NCBI GenBank assembly: GCA_027886185.1
Contig: WOAB01000506.1
Span: forward strand, 4,712,001 to 4,776,000
Direction of reading: 5' to 3'
Length of the DNA stretch: 64,000 bases
From: Rheum nobile
Lineage: Eukaryota > Streptophyta > Magnoliopsida > Caryophyllales > Polygonaceae
Position 1 is the stretch's first letter; each line of letters opens with the position of its first letter. Shown one piece after another: positions 9,909 to 21,443 of the stretch. A program made the position numbers and the translations under genes. Under the pieces are notes generated by a model. It was not told the DNA's origin and did not search any database. It was given only the letters and a program-made list of their open reading frames with translations.

Positions 9909-11560
9909 TCATATCATTTGATTTTTTAAGAATGTTGTCATCATGTAATGATACTCATGTACTGTGAATACATATTCATGAATCACATTAGCAATATTTA
10001 TACAATCGGTAAATGATATTCATGTAAATTGAACGCATATTCATGCATGCACACAATTATACAATATTCATACAAATTGTATTGATATTCATGTGTTAAT
10101 CTGTTGAATTTGGATTTGAATCATGTTCTTCAAAGCTTTTTTTTGTATATGATGAATATGGCTTATTCATGTACCGTGTATACATATTCATGAACCACAT
10201 CCCCGATATTCATACAATATGTAATGATATTCATGTACTGTGTACGCATATTCATGCATCCACGTAGGCAATATTCATATAAACTGTATTGATATTCATA
10301 TTTTAATATCAATATTTTGGAATTGAATAATGTACTTCAAACCTTTATGGGATATTCATACAAACTGTACTGATATTCTTGTGTTAATCTCTATATTTGT
10401 AATAGAATCACGTTCTTCAATGTGTTTTTTGTATATTCATGTACTATGTACGCATATTCATGCATTCAATTAGGCGATATTTGTATAAACTGTACAGGTA
10501 TTCATGAAATTGTGTTTAGATTGAATCACGTTCTTAAAAGCTTTTTTGTATATGTTGAATATCGTTTATCTGATTTTGAACATCTTGTTTGATAGTAAAC
10601 TGATTACGATTAAATGATATTCATGTACTGTGTATACATATTCATGAACCACAATGGCGATTTTCATACAATATTAAAAGATGTTCACGTACTGTGTACG
10701 CATTTTCATGCAACCAAATATGCGATATTCATATACACTATAGTGATATGATTATCTAGATTATGATTATTGTGATGTGATTATCTAGGTTGATTTATAA
10801 TGAAATTTATGCTTCTTTAACGATATTCAATATTTTGGGAATGATATTCATGTAATCTGAATTGGTATCCAATCTTTATATCTTTTACTGAAGTGAATAT
10901 CATTCATGGAAATATGAATAACATTTCCTCTCAAACTACTTTTAAATGTTTTACGTGCATATTCATGAATCTGTGACTGATATTCATGTATTATGTATCA
11001 ATATTCACAATTTCTTGCACATGTCAGGGTCGCGCAAAAAGAATGTTTCAAGCAAAGATATGATGCTAGAAAGCTCATAGGAATACTTTGATGTATTCGA
11101 AAATGAAATATCAGAAGAAGATGATACAAAATCAAAGTTTGGGACATAGTGCAGTTTTTATGAGAATAATAAAAATAAATGTTTTCCAAAGAAGAATTGT
11201 AATTTCGTTATTCGTATTATGTTCCTAGATATTCATGTTTTACAAGTTGATATTCATGCTTTTAGCATTACCAACATTCAGCATTGTTTGGATATAAATG
11301 ATTTTTTATACTTGAAATTCACTAATAGATATTCATGTTGTTCGACCAGTTATTCATGCTCTGCATCATATAATTTGTAATTTTGTAAGGATATGAAAGG
11401 ATTTGCGTTATACTTCTAATCTTTTTATACATCATATTTATTCAGTCCGTGTGCAATTTGGTATCAATACTTGTAACGATATGAAGGGATTTGTGTTCTT
11501 CGACCAATTATTCATGGAAGTAAGTTGTAACCTGTAGCTAAATTGTTGTATCTATAAGCA
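9909..11560. repeat. AT-rich array of ATATTCATG words, forward orientation
   Basis: The word ATATTCATG and variants occur dozens of times, almost all in this orientation. Longer units containing GTACTGTGTACGCATATTCATGCA recur at about 9958-10021, 10171-10233, 10439 and 10624-10690, giving an irregular period near 210 bp. No coding region is seen. Confidence 0.7.
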
Positions 11561-13125
11561 TGAATATCATTCTATATTGGTATGAATATCACTACGCTTC
11601 ACCATGAATATCATAATCCAAACAAAAAATAATCACTTCACACTAACAGATATAGTTATATACGAAAAAATGTACATGAACATCAATACATATTACATGA
11701 ATATTAGGAATAAGAAACATGAAAATCGCTATTATGCAATGACTTATGCTTTTTTAGCAAGAAGCTTCAAACGTCTCTTCGTCGGTGCAACAGTTCCATC
11801 CGGTTTATGTTGAGCATCAACTCACTGTCTTTTGTTCATGTGTGGGAGTACATTGTCCTCAATGAAGTCATGTGTTTTGAAGAGTTAGGCATGAAAACAA
11901 TGTTGAATATCAACAATATCATAGTGAATATCACATCATAAAATTTGAATATCAACTACTCAGATCATGAAACGTACATACAACATGAATATCAATAGCC
12001 TTTGTATGAATATCACATCAAACAATTTTAATATCAATTGCAAAAAGTATAAACAACACCAAAAAAATACCAAAACTGATCCAACATGAATATCAACAAC
12101 ATCATAGTAAATATCACATCATAAAATTTGAATATCAACTACTCAGAGCATGGAACGTACACCCAACATGAATATCAAAAGCATTTGTATGAATGATGTT
12201 GATATTCATGTTCAATAAACCCTAAACCAATAAACCTTATACCCTATATCTTAAACCAATAAACCCTATACCCTAAACCAATAAACCCTAAATCCTAAAC
12301 TAATACACCTTAAATCCTAAGCCAATAAACTCTAAACCAATAAATCCTAAACCCAAACCCTAAACCCTAAGCCAATAAATCCTAAACCAATAAACCCTGT
12401 ACCCTAAAACAATATACCCTAAACCCTAAATACTAAATACTAAACCGATAAACCATAAACCCTAAACTAATAAACTATATACCCTAAATCCTAAGACAAT
12501 AAACCCTAAAACAATAAACCCTAAACCTTAAACCTCTACACCATGAACCTTAAATCCATGCACACTAAACCCTTAACATAAACTACAAAACTGATCGAAC
12601 ATGAATATCAAAAGCATTTGTGTGAATATCATATCAAACAATTTGAATATCAATTGCAACCAGTACAAACAATACCAATAAAACACCAAAACTGTTCCGA
12701 CATGAATATCAACGACATCATAGTGAATACCACATCATAAAATTTAAATATCAACTACTCAGAGCATGAAACGTACATCCCACATGAATATCAAAGGAAT
12801 TTGTATGAATATCACATCAAACAATTTGAATATCAATTGCAAACAATACAAACAACACTAGTAAAACACCAAAACGAACAACATGAATATCAACACCATT
12901 ATAGTGAATATCACACCATAAAATTTGAATATAAATTACTCTGAGCATGAAACGTACATCCCACATGAATATCAAAGGAATTTGTATGAATATCACATCA
13001 AACAATTTAAATATCAATTGCAAACAATACAAACAACACTAGTAAAACACCAAAACGAACAACATGAATATCAACAACATTATAGCAAACATCACATCAT
13101 AAAATTTGAATATAAGTTACTCAAA
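11561..13125. repeat. ~182-bp tandem repeat of CATGAATAT words, reverse orientation
   Basis: The reverse complement CATGAATAT dominates here. A block beginning TCATAAAATTTGAATATCA recurs at about 11937, 12119, 12735, 12917 and 13097, a spacing of 180-182 bp apart from the jump over the telomere-like insert. Each unit also carries GAAACGTACATCCCACATG-type and CAAACAATTTGAATATCA-type blocks. No coding region is seen. Confidence 0.75.
12205..12595. repeat. Degenerate telomere-like repeat block
   Basis: Many copies of CCCTAAACC, AAACCCTAA and variants alternate with CAATAAA. This resembles the plant telomere repeat CCCTAAA in degenerate, interstitial form, and interrupts the 182-bp array. Confidence 0.7.
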
Positions 13126-13341
13126 GCTTGACTAATCCCCCTTCCTTGATCGATTAAGAGGACTGAAACAAATGTATCCCTCACTTATAAATATGAAGCA
13201 AATCGATAAGAACTGTAATAACATAAGAATGTAATCAAGAGCAGACTAATCCCCCTTCAACCAAAATTGAAGCATCTACACGAATATAATAAGAAATTAA
13301 GAATCAAATGAATTTCAATTGAAGAGAAAAAGGTAAAAAAC

Positions 13342-13901
13342 CTAGAGAAGCAGATATCAAAGAGATCATTGATGAGCATCTGCCTCGAAGTCTCCGCTTG
13401 TGCCTCTCCCTTCGCAGTGAGAACGGAAAAATTGGAGCTGCCTTGGATTCGCCCCTCGACATTCCACGTGCTCTGGCCGTGCCTCACAAGAATCACTCTC
13501 TTCGGCGTCTTTATCGTCGGGAAAGGGGCCGGAAATTTTGGCGCCGGCTCTGGTCCGCCCTTCCTCTCATCCTCCGCCGTCGGCGAAGGAGAGAGTTCCT
13601 GCTTCTCTCCAAACATCGAAGATGATAAAACTTGGAAGAATTTAAGGTTTGGAAGAGAACGAGAATTGCGTGGGTGGATTGGTGCGAACTGGAAAGAAAC
13701 TATGGAAAACGGAAAGCATTTGGGATTTATTTTCGTGTGGAAGGCGGAGGATGAGGGCTTGAAGGTGGAGAGGGTGAAGAGGAGGAAGGTGGCGAAGAGG
13801 AGGAGGGAGCAGATGTAGAGAGTGGAGAGGGTCTTGGGGAGGAGGCGGCCGTAGAACGGGGGGAGGGCGCCGAAGGTGGGAAGAAGATGAGGAAGAAACA
13901 T
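13342..13901 (-). CDS. Exon 1 of a CA1Pase-like phosphoglycerate-mutase family gene
   Basis: The protein contains RVILVRHGQSTWN followed by EGRIQGSSNFSVLT and GEAQAETSRQML. This is the catalytic RHG motif (His accepts the phosphate) and flanking region of plant phosphoglycerate-mutase family proteins annotated as 2-carboxy-D-arabinitol-1-phosphatase, which degrade the nocturnal Rubisco inhibitor in chloroplasts. The first ~100 residues are Ser/Leu/Phe-rich and fit a plastid targeting sequence. The start at 13901 is the most upstream; an internal Met at 13616 is an alternative. The exon ends at a consensus donor (TCTCTAG then GTTTTTTACC) at 13342/13341. No later exon is recognisable to 2068, so they lie beyond the left edge or the gene is truncated. 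A copia element interrupts the upstream region 71 bp before the ATG. Confidence 0.75.
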
Positions 13902-13972
13902 TCCACCTTAGAGAGTAATGCGAGAGAGAGAGATTCGTGAGAGAGGGGAAGAAAATGCGGAAAGCATCTGTT

Positions 13973-14164
13973 TGTTAGCCAATTAGTATAATTGGCAATC
14001 CCTAAATTACCGCCCTTGATTACCGCTGTAAGTCAATGTAATTAGTAGGATATTATCTTGTGATATTATTAGTTGAGCTTCGTCAGGAGAGCTCCTAGTT
14101 TGTAAATCCTATAAATTCTAAGTGAATACAATCCCGATAGGATATCGAATTATTCACACTTTCA
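13973..14164 (+). repeat. 5' LTR of the Ale copia element
   Basis: TGTTAGCCAATT to CACTTTCA, 192 bp. It is nearly identical to the LTR at 26812 and its copies at 37250 and 60084, differing at a few positions such as GTCAGGAGAG against GTAAGGAAGG. Confidence 0.95.
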
Positions 14165-14175
14165 TGGTATCGGCC
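14165..14175 (+). promoter_or_regulatory. Copia primer-binding site
   Basis: TGGTATCGGCC directly follows the LTR and matches the start of the initiator-Met tRNA primer site (TGGTATC), with the rest diverged. Confidence 0.6.
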
Positions 14176-14275
14176 TAATATTCTTTCCTCACAAAAAATC
14201 CGCTTATTTTTTCGTTGTTCTTTTTTTTTTCCTTTCGTCTTTCCGGCACTTTTTGTTGGCCTACCCCTAGTCACC

Positions 14276-15330
14276 ATGGCCAACGAAGAGCAGCCCCCTC
14301 GCAACGTCGCCGACCCTGATGCCCCTCTCCTGCCCACCGCCCCTCCCGCTGACTGCCGACTTCATCCAGCTCAGACGGTTAGCAATATCAAGAACCTAAT
14401 CCAGCTCACTCTTGATCTGCAGAGGGTACACTATTATACTTGGGCGGAGCTTTTCAAAATAGCGGCTAGGGCACACGCGGTGTTGTACCACATCGACGGA
14501 TCCGATCGGCCAACCGATCTTACAGATGTGAAATGAAACTTACTCGATGCTATCGTGCTCTCCTGGATCTACGGCACCATCTCTACGGATCTCCTACTTA
14601 CTGTGATCCAAGCCGGATCAACCGCTCAAAAAGCATGGCTCCGTGTGAAGGCCATCTTCCATGACAATCATGGTGCACGAGCAGCAGATCTCAAAAGCAA
14701 GTTCATCAACACCCGTCTTACAAGTTTTACTAATGTCTCGGACTATTGTCAGCGTTTGAAGGAACTTGCGGATCAATTGAAGGATGTTGACAACGCTATT
14801 AGCGACCAACGTCTAGTACTTCAAATGGTTAATGGCTTATCTCCGACTTTTGATACGGTCGGAACCCTAATTAGCCAACGCCAACCACTGCCTAATTTTT
14901 CGACTGCTCGGAGTATGCTCACTCGAGAGGAGGGATGCAAGCCTACCGACCAACCCACTGCCTTGGTCTCCTCTTCCGATCTGGACTCAACGCCTTACAA
15001 TCCTCCTCGCAATAATCAGCAACCGCAGGGAAGAGGCAAAGGCAATCACGGCCGCAAAGGCAAGGGTGGCGGTCAGGGCCAGAACCGTTACCCTCCATGG
15101 CGTCCTTCACCACCACCACAGCATCCCTACTGGCCCCCTCCACAATAGGCACCACCGCCGTGTCCATACCCCACTGCACTGAGACCACCTTATGGGTATC
15201 CATCGCGTCCAGCAGCTCTTCCAACCGGACATGCACACTTCGCCAACTCCTACCCACTGCCGCCAATGCAGACCGACTTTGGCTCAACATACTCCACACC
15301 GTTGATGCACAACCCGGATGATGCTTGGTA
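14276..15330 (+). pseudogene. gag: copia gag, interrupted
   Basis: The start at 14276 (MANEEQPPRN) lies ~110 bp after the LTR. The capsid region includes SNIKNLIQLTLDLQ, DLKSKFINTRL, YCQRLKELADQL and LVLQMVNGLSPTFDTV, typical of Ale/Retrofit gag, followed by a Gly/Arg/Lys-rich then Pro-rich tail. No CCHC knuckle is visible. In-frame stops are TGA at 14534-14536 and TAG at 15146-15148. The frame is shared with pol. Confidence 0.85.
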
Positions 15331-15969
15331 TATGGATATCGGAGCGTCCTCACATATGACATCGAAAGAAGGTACCCTTAATCCCTATTTTAATTCGAGC
15401 ACCGTACCTTCAATCTATGTCGGAAATGGAAACACTATACATGTTGTTGGATCCGAAACCACTAAACTACCCATGCCATCTAAAACTTTTAACCTAAACC
15501 AAGTGCTACACACCCCTGGCATTATTATAAATTTAATTTATGTCAAGAGATTTACAATTGATAATAATGTTTCCGTTGAGTTTGATCCGTTTGGGTTTAA
15601 TGTGAAGGACCTTCCTACGGGAAAAATCCTAACCCAGTGTAGAGCCGGTGGGGAGTTGTATCCGGTGTTGTCGACTAGCTAGGCCATCCATCCATCCTTC
15701 ACTCAGCCCCCATCAAATGTCCAACGTCCAACCGCCAACATTGCCCTTCAACCTTCTCTTTGGCATGCTCGCTTAGGACACCCCGGAGTGCATGTGTTTA
15801 ATTCTTTGCTTCGTAGTGATGTTATTTCATGTAATAAAGAGACCATGTCTCATTGTTCCGCTTGTCAAATTGCCAAACACACTCGGCTTCCTTTTTCAGT
15901 TTCTCTTTCCAAGACATTTGCACCATTTGACATAATTCATAGTGATACTTGGACTTCTCCAATTGCTAG
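15331..15969 (+). pseudogene. pol: copia pol, 5' part: protease and start of integrase
   Basis: The aspartic protease site reads YMDIGASSHMT near 15332, so the usual D-S/T-G triplet has Ile in the middle, which should damage catalysis. The GAG-pre-integrase region contains LWHARLGHPG and the zinc-binding pattern H-x-H...C-x2-C ends in HCSACQIAKH near 15850. A TAG at 15680-15682 breaks the frame. The reading frame runs up to the gypsy insertion at HSDTWTSPIAS and resumes after it at 24282. Confidence 0.85.
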
Positions 15970-16209
15970 TGTGATACCCCGTAATTCTATAAGGTTATTT
16001 TGGGAATTTTGAGAATTTTCCCGAGTACCCGTTTTGTACGTCGGATTTAATTCAGAGAGTTTAGGACATTCTGTAATGTCCTCTGTATCTGTAATATTTT
16101 TCTCAGTGAAATAATATACAGACGACGTGCTTTGGATTTTAATACTCGTTCGCATACGATAATTTTATCTCGGGTTAAAGTTGTTGTCGTTCAAAACCAG
16201 AATGGGCGC

Positions 16210-16860
16210 GAAGCCACAAGGGCGGCGACCGCCGCATTTATGGCGACGCCCGCCGTTGCCGGGCTCGAGGACTGGTGTGGTCGTCTTCCTAGCTGGGCGC
16301 CAGGCCTAGTGGCGGCGACCGCCGTGCAGTACGGTGCCCGCCGTAATCCGCCCACCGTAGGCAATTTGTGAGGCGGCGACCCTTGCTCTCCGCGGTGCCG
16401 GCCGTCGTTGTCCGGAGGTCTTTGCCCGATGGTCGCCGGCGAGCCTATGATGCGCCGAAGTAGGCCTGCTATGCCGCGTCTAGGCCATCATTGTGCTCCC
16501 TTGTGATCTGGCTATAAAAGGAGAGGCTTGGGGGTCGGATTAGAGCACAAATCAAAGCTCAACCCTCAAATTTCTCTCGCCGAAATTGTTGTGCCTCGCC
16601 GGATTCTGGAGCTTTTGTCGGTGTCATTTGGTGGTGTTCCAGTGTGCCTTTTGTGAAGCTTTTGGTAGCCCTTGGTGGTTAGAAACCAAAGCAAGTCGAA
16701 GGAGGCCGAGTCGCTCGTGTTTTGGGTGAGTTTTCTCGCCGTTTCTGTCGTCGGAGTTCTTCACGGCGACCGCCGGCCGTGTTCTTCACGGCGCCCGCCG
16801 TGATGAACAGTGGCGACCTCTGCCAAGAACGGCTACCGCCGCCAGAGCCTAGAATGCCTC
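16210..16860. repeat. GC-rich palindrome cluster in gypsy LTR
   Basis: Words such as GGCGGCGACCGCCG, CGGCGCCCGCCG and GGCGACCGCCG occur before the TATA box (about 16227-16440) and again after it (about 16763-16855). LTR 2 carries the same at about 21693-22300. The sequence differs from that in the first gypsy LTR but the palindromic design and placement are the same. Confidence 0.7.
16513..16519 (+). promoter_or_regulatory. TATA box in 5' LTR of the gag-only element
   Basis: GGCTATAAAAGGAG, shared with the other gypsy LTRs of the window. Confidence 0.75.
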
Positions 16861-16924
16861 TTTGGCTTTTGGCTTTGGTGGTCGTCGTCGAGGCGTTGTT
16901 TCCTTCGGTTTCTTTCGTCTTTCC

Positions 16925-16955
16925 TTAGATTCGTACTAGTTTATGTCGAATCTAA
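16925..16955 (+). other. Conserved LTR stem-loop
   Basis: TTAGATTCG pairs with CGAATCTAA across 13 bases, followed by a TTAGGGTTTCC box. Confidence 0.5.
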
Positions 16956-18833
16956 CTTAGGGTTTCCTTATGGGTCGATTCGAAGGAATCTGTGTGCCAG
17001 ATCTGTTCCTGTGTTGAGCCCAGAATCTCGTCGTCGTTAGGCTTCGTTCAAACTCTGCGGATTAAGGCAAGTGGCGGTTCGCTCTTGCTCATCGTTCCAT
17101 ATTTACATTAATTATCAGTTGTTTATCTGAGTAATTAATTTGGAATGATTACTGTGTTTATCTGGAAATGGTTTTATAAACTGTTTTGGAAACTGTAATA
17201 ATGACATTATCATAGGTTGTATATCTGTTAGAACAACGCCATATATGTGATAATTACCATGATGGTATTGTTGTGAATTAATCTTAATGCTAGAATAGCA
17301 TGTGGGTTAATAGGAAAACTAATCCAAGTAAGGATTAGCCGTTTCTATTATGTCTATGTTTAAGTCGTTTGCCTGGATGGCTTTAATGTGAATAATTGTT
17401 GTGTTAGACTGTTTAGTTAGCACGAGTGTTCGTAGGAACGCTAATCCAAGTAAGGATTAATCATTTCTTTATAACTTAATGTTCGTAGGAACGCTAATCC
17501 TGGTAAGGATTTGTCGTTTCTTTAAATCGTAATATTCCTCGGGATAATTTCCGAATAATAATTTAAGGGTCATGACCTATGCTTCCTATCCACCTTTAAG
17601 GATCTAAAGTGTTTAAGCGCCTTGCTAGCGCAATTGGGTGGACATAATTGTCACCCTGTGTATTAAGCACCTAGCTAGTGCAATTGGGGTGGACGTAACT
17701 GTCACCTTGTAAATTAAAGTGTAAGCACTGTGGCAGTGTAATCTGGGTGAACGTAAGGTCACCCTGTGTAATAATAACTTTCATTGTTCTCGGAATAATA
17801 TTAAGCCTCGTGTGTGCGTGTGTGTGTGTGTTTGTGTGTTATTTTAATTTGGGTCGACATAATGGTCACCCTGAGATTTAAACTTTGTTGCCGCGCTTAA
17901 TAATATTAATGTACTTCAGTGTCGTGTGTTTTATAATTAAATAAGATATGTGCCCGAGTGCACATAATTAATAAACCTTTGGCGAGTAGTGCAGCTAAGT
18001 AAATAGTGCAGCTAGGAAAGCTCGTCTCGACTCTTGATCAGAGTACGTTCTCTTTCCAATCTGGATTCGCTGTAAGCGATGAGGTTGGTCGTGAACTGAA
18101 ACATCTAAGTCAGTTTTTCAATCACTGATGTGTAATTCTGTTAAACATTTCAGATTTGTCATAATTTCCTTAAGACTCAATTCCTTTGGAGTCTTCTTTC
18201 GAGTCGATTGTTGTGAAGTCTCAGTCTTCCAGAATCTTCTCTTGTGCATACCTCTTGTTATTATTCCGTGAAAGTGTCGGGTTATGTATCGTTCCTTCGG
18301 TTATTATTCGAGGGACAATGATAGTAAACGGTTACGATCACTCGAACCACTCTGCTTTGTACCCTTGCATGGTCTTTCATTAGACTAACCCACGAACATT
18401 GTTCTCCGCATGTGGGCTGGTGTCATCCGTTCGATTCGGCACATCAGATAGAGTGTAGATGAGAAGACTAGAAGGACTATGGAGTCGACGGTGGTTTTTC
18501 GATGTTTTTAATAATTTCTTTCAATCAGGTTGAGATCCTTGGGAAATGACCATTGTGGTCAAGATCCTTGGTTGTAATACATTTAAAAGACTTCCGCTGT
18601 ACTTTATTTAAGACTTCCGCTGTAATTTATTTAAACTCTGTGTTTGTCCTATTCGGGATTGGGATGTAATCCCGAGACTCATGTTTTATATGAATAAGGT
18701 TATCATTTTGTATCATTGTATTTCATGATTTGTATTTAAACGGTAAAGCCTTGGGTGATCTCGGTAAGGAATACTGTGGTCACTGGTGGTAATACCTTTC
18801 CAAAAGGGTTAAGTTTTGGGGGTGTTACAGTTG

Positions 18834-18846
18834 TGGTATCAGAGCT
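18834..18846 (+). promoter_or_regulatory. Primer-binding site (initiator Met tRNA)
   Basis: TGGTATCAGAGCT lies 4 bases after the LTR end and matches the complement of the plant initiator-Met tRNA 3' end. Confidence 0.9.
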
Positions 18847-19288
18847 AAAGTTTTTAAAACGGGTTGGGTATTTGAAAACCATTTACTCGTTTTCAATTGA
18901 AAGGTATTTTCAAAAGGATCTGAGTTTAAAAATAAAAACGGTGTTTTCATTTTCAACCGTTCATAGTCCTATCTTTTATACAGTCTGATATAGTAAGCTT
19001 GCTTCTATATCCAGAAAGACTAATTCCTTCCCCGTTACCCCGTAAGATATGAGTGCATTCTGTTCTCTTCAGAGGAACCCGGGAGAAGCCAAGGTGGTTT
19101 CGCCATACCCAATAAGGCTTGAATTCCCAGTTCCCTCGTTTTGAGTTAAGGTTGTAGAACCTAGTAACTCGGTTTGAGTCCATCAATAGAAATTACCAAG
19201 TTGATCTATTCTAAGTTGATTTTATTACAATAAGTATATCAGAATGATACTAATGTGATAAAATCCTTGAAATTTGATCGGTAAACAG

Positions 19289-20608
19289 ATGGTGAACACA
19301 AGGAACGTTATCCGTGCTGGTGCTGGGCCGAGTAATGACCCCAGACCAAATGCGAGAAATGCTGCAGACCCAATAGGAGAGCGTGAGTCTGTCTTCAACA
19401 ATAATCCAAGAGGCAATGACCAGGATCAGCCCAACGCACCGATGATGTTTGATGCTGCAGCAGTTGAGGCAATTCGAGGAATTGTCATACAAGCAATCGC
19501 AGATGTTATGCGACCAGTCGTACCACAAGCACAAGGTGGTCCAGTTCCTTAGGCTATTCCTGAAGTTGAGGAGTCAGTGGAGCAAGTACCTCAGATCAAT
19601 GTTGTCGGGAACAGAGGAACTTACGGTCAAACGTTAAAAGCCGTGAGTTCAATGAGGCCTGACAGCTACGACGGTACTGGAGAACCAGTCAAGGTGACAT
19701 ATTGGTTTTCGCATATGGAACGGTTGCTCCGGAACATTACTTGCACTGAGGCTGAGAAAGTGCACATCGCCTCCCTTCAACTCAAGGATGTGGCTAGCGA
19801 ATTGTGGGAGAGCACCGGTCTGGCAGATCATCCCGAGCTGAATTGGAGCATGTTTAAAACAAAGATGACTGACCGTTTCTTTTCCCGTGCTATGAGGGAT
19901 GAGAAGCATAAGGAATTTCTATACCCGCAGACTGATGGGTTAAAAGTGACTGAGCTCGCAGCTAAGTTCAATCACTTGTTGCAATACGTTGGACCTGAGG
20001 TGTCAAGCGAAGAACAAAAGATCTGGTACTTCCATGGATGGATGAATCCAGAAATCAAGCCTCTAATGTTGCGTCACAGATGTTCTACGTTAGAACAATA
20101 TGATGACGCAACCTACAAGACAGAGGTCACATTGGAGGAGTCTGCCCATAAGCGGGAGAAGCAAGTTAAGGGAAAGGGTGGGCAACAGGATCGCCAGGTT
20201 GGTTCATTCAAACGACCGACATCGCCTACCAAGTTTGAGAAGTCTGGTCATGCTAAGACCGAGACAACTCAGTCTGACTCTGCCAGAGGCTCAGCTTGGA
20301 ACAGCGGAGTAATTCAGTGCCACAACTGTGGTGAAGTTGGGCATAAAAACTTTAATTGCCAAAAGGACAAGAGAGTATGTCATAATTGTGGGAGAGAAGG
20401 CCACATAAAAGCATACTGCAGACTGAAGGGTCAGGGACCAATGCAGTCTTATCAGGCATCAAATGTTGGCGGTGGACAGAACCCAAGGCCAGAGGTATCT
20501 GCTCCTCAGCAGTCTATGGCTCGTAATAAAGGCAAAGCGCGTATGGGGTCTTCAGGCCAAGGGCAACGACTCTTTGTAATGAGCCAAGTCGACGGAGAAG
20601 AACCCTGA
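19289..20608 (+). pseudogene. gag: gypsy gag of the nested element, one in-frame stop
   Basis: The start MVNTRN at 19289 and the capsid motifs (YWFSHMERLLR, TDRFFSRAMRDEKH, LAAKFNHLLQYVGPEVSS) parallel the gag at 2870. Two CCHC zinc knuckles, CHNCGEVGHKNFNC and CHNCGREGHIKAYC, lie at about 20321-20415. The only lesion is a TAG at 19550-19552 early in a variable linker; the remaining 352 codons are open. The ORF ends at 20608 without the protease that follows in the related element. A start after the stop, at 19577, would still give capsid plus knuckles. Confidence 0.88.
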
Positions 20609-21443
20609 TCCATTAAGTTGTACTTGTGTTAAGTCTTTCTTTAAGATTAAGGAGTAACGACGTGTGTCGGTAATCTCCGTAGTGTTGTGATCTGGTTGTT
20701 CAACTTTTGTCAGTTAATGTAATGTTTGAATGATAATGAAGTGTTTCCTCGTTTTGGAAATTTCTGAATGTGTTATCGTTACGAATTTGCTGTTCATACG
20801 AAACCCCGTAAGTGTCGAGATCAGCTTATGCCAAGTAAGGATAAAGACTGTAGGACTTATGGTGGTGGAGTACGGTATACAACTTAAAGGTTCGTCCCCT
20901 ACATGGTTAACCCTAGGGTCGACTCTGCTGTTTAAATCTAAATCCATTCCTAAGATTCTTCTTCATACATAGAGTATGTCATCTATAAGGCTGGGTGCAA
21001 CTCTTTGAGGAAGATTAAGTTGTAAGAGTTGTTGTGTAAGAGGAAAGGTTACAGTTTAAGGATGGGATGTGTCGATAATCCCGAGGTATTAAAAGATTCA
21101 GTAAGGAGAATTGTCTACGCATCTAAGGAGTACAGTGGTAAGCGTTATCTCGTACATTGAGTTCTCCCAAGATTTCTTAAGGATAAAGGATGAACTTGTA
21201 GAGTTTTGTTCGGAGAGATTAGGAGCTATCTCTCATGCGTGAGTTTGTGCCATAAGCATTGAGGCGGATGAATCATTTTCAGTATGATGTCCTAAGAAAT
21301 TAAGAGTAATATCTCATGTGATCCATTTCAAGGACGGAGTGATTAAGGATATTGGATCCAGGTAGTAAGGTTTGTGTTGAGGCAGGATCCTCATTGGCTT
21401 AATGCAAGTTTTGGGGTCGAAACTTCTTTTAAGGGGGAGGTGA
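20609..21443. other. Non-coding internal region replacing pol
   Basis: This 835-bp stretch has no recognisable domain in any frame. It ends at the polypurine tract AAGGGGGAGGTGA (21431-21443). It occupies the place where pol would be in a complete element. Confidence 0.75.
21431..21443 (+). promoter_or_regulatory. Polypurine tract of the gag-only element
   Basis: AAGGGGGAGGTGA precedes the 3' LTR start TGTGATACCCC. Confidence 0.8.

Larger units (their letters stand above)
15970..18829 (+). repeat. 5' LTR of the gag-only gypsy element
   Basis: TGTGATACCCC to GGGGTGTTACA. It contains GC-rich palindromes around a TATA box at 16513, a stem-loop at 16925-16955, repeated CGCTAATCCAAGTAAGGATTA blocks at 17310-17520, repeats with GTCACCCTGTGTA (17650-17880) and a GT microsatellite near 17815-17840. 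Confidence 0.95.

Noticed and set aside
13369..13818. Plus-strand 149-codon ORF opposite the phosphoglycerate-mutase exon
   Set aside because: Shadow of the minus-strand exon, which carries the recognisable RHG motif and splice donor.
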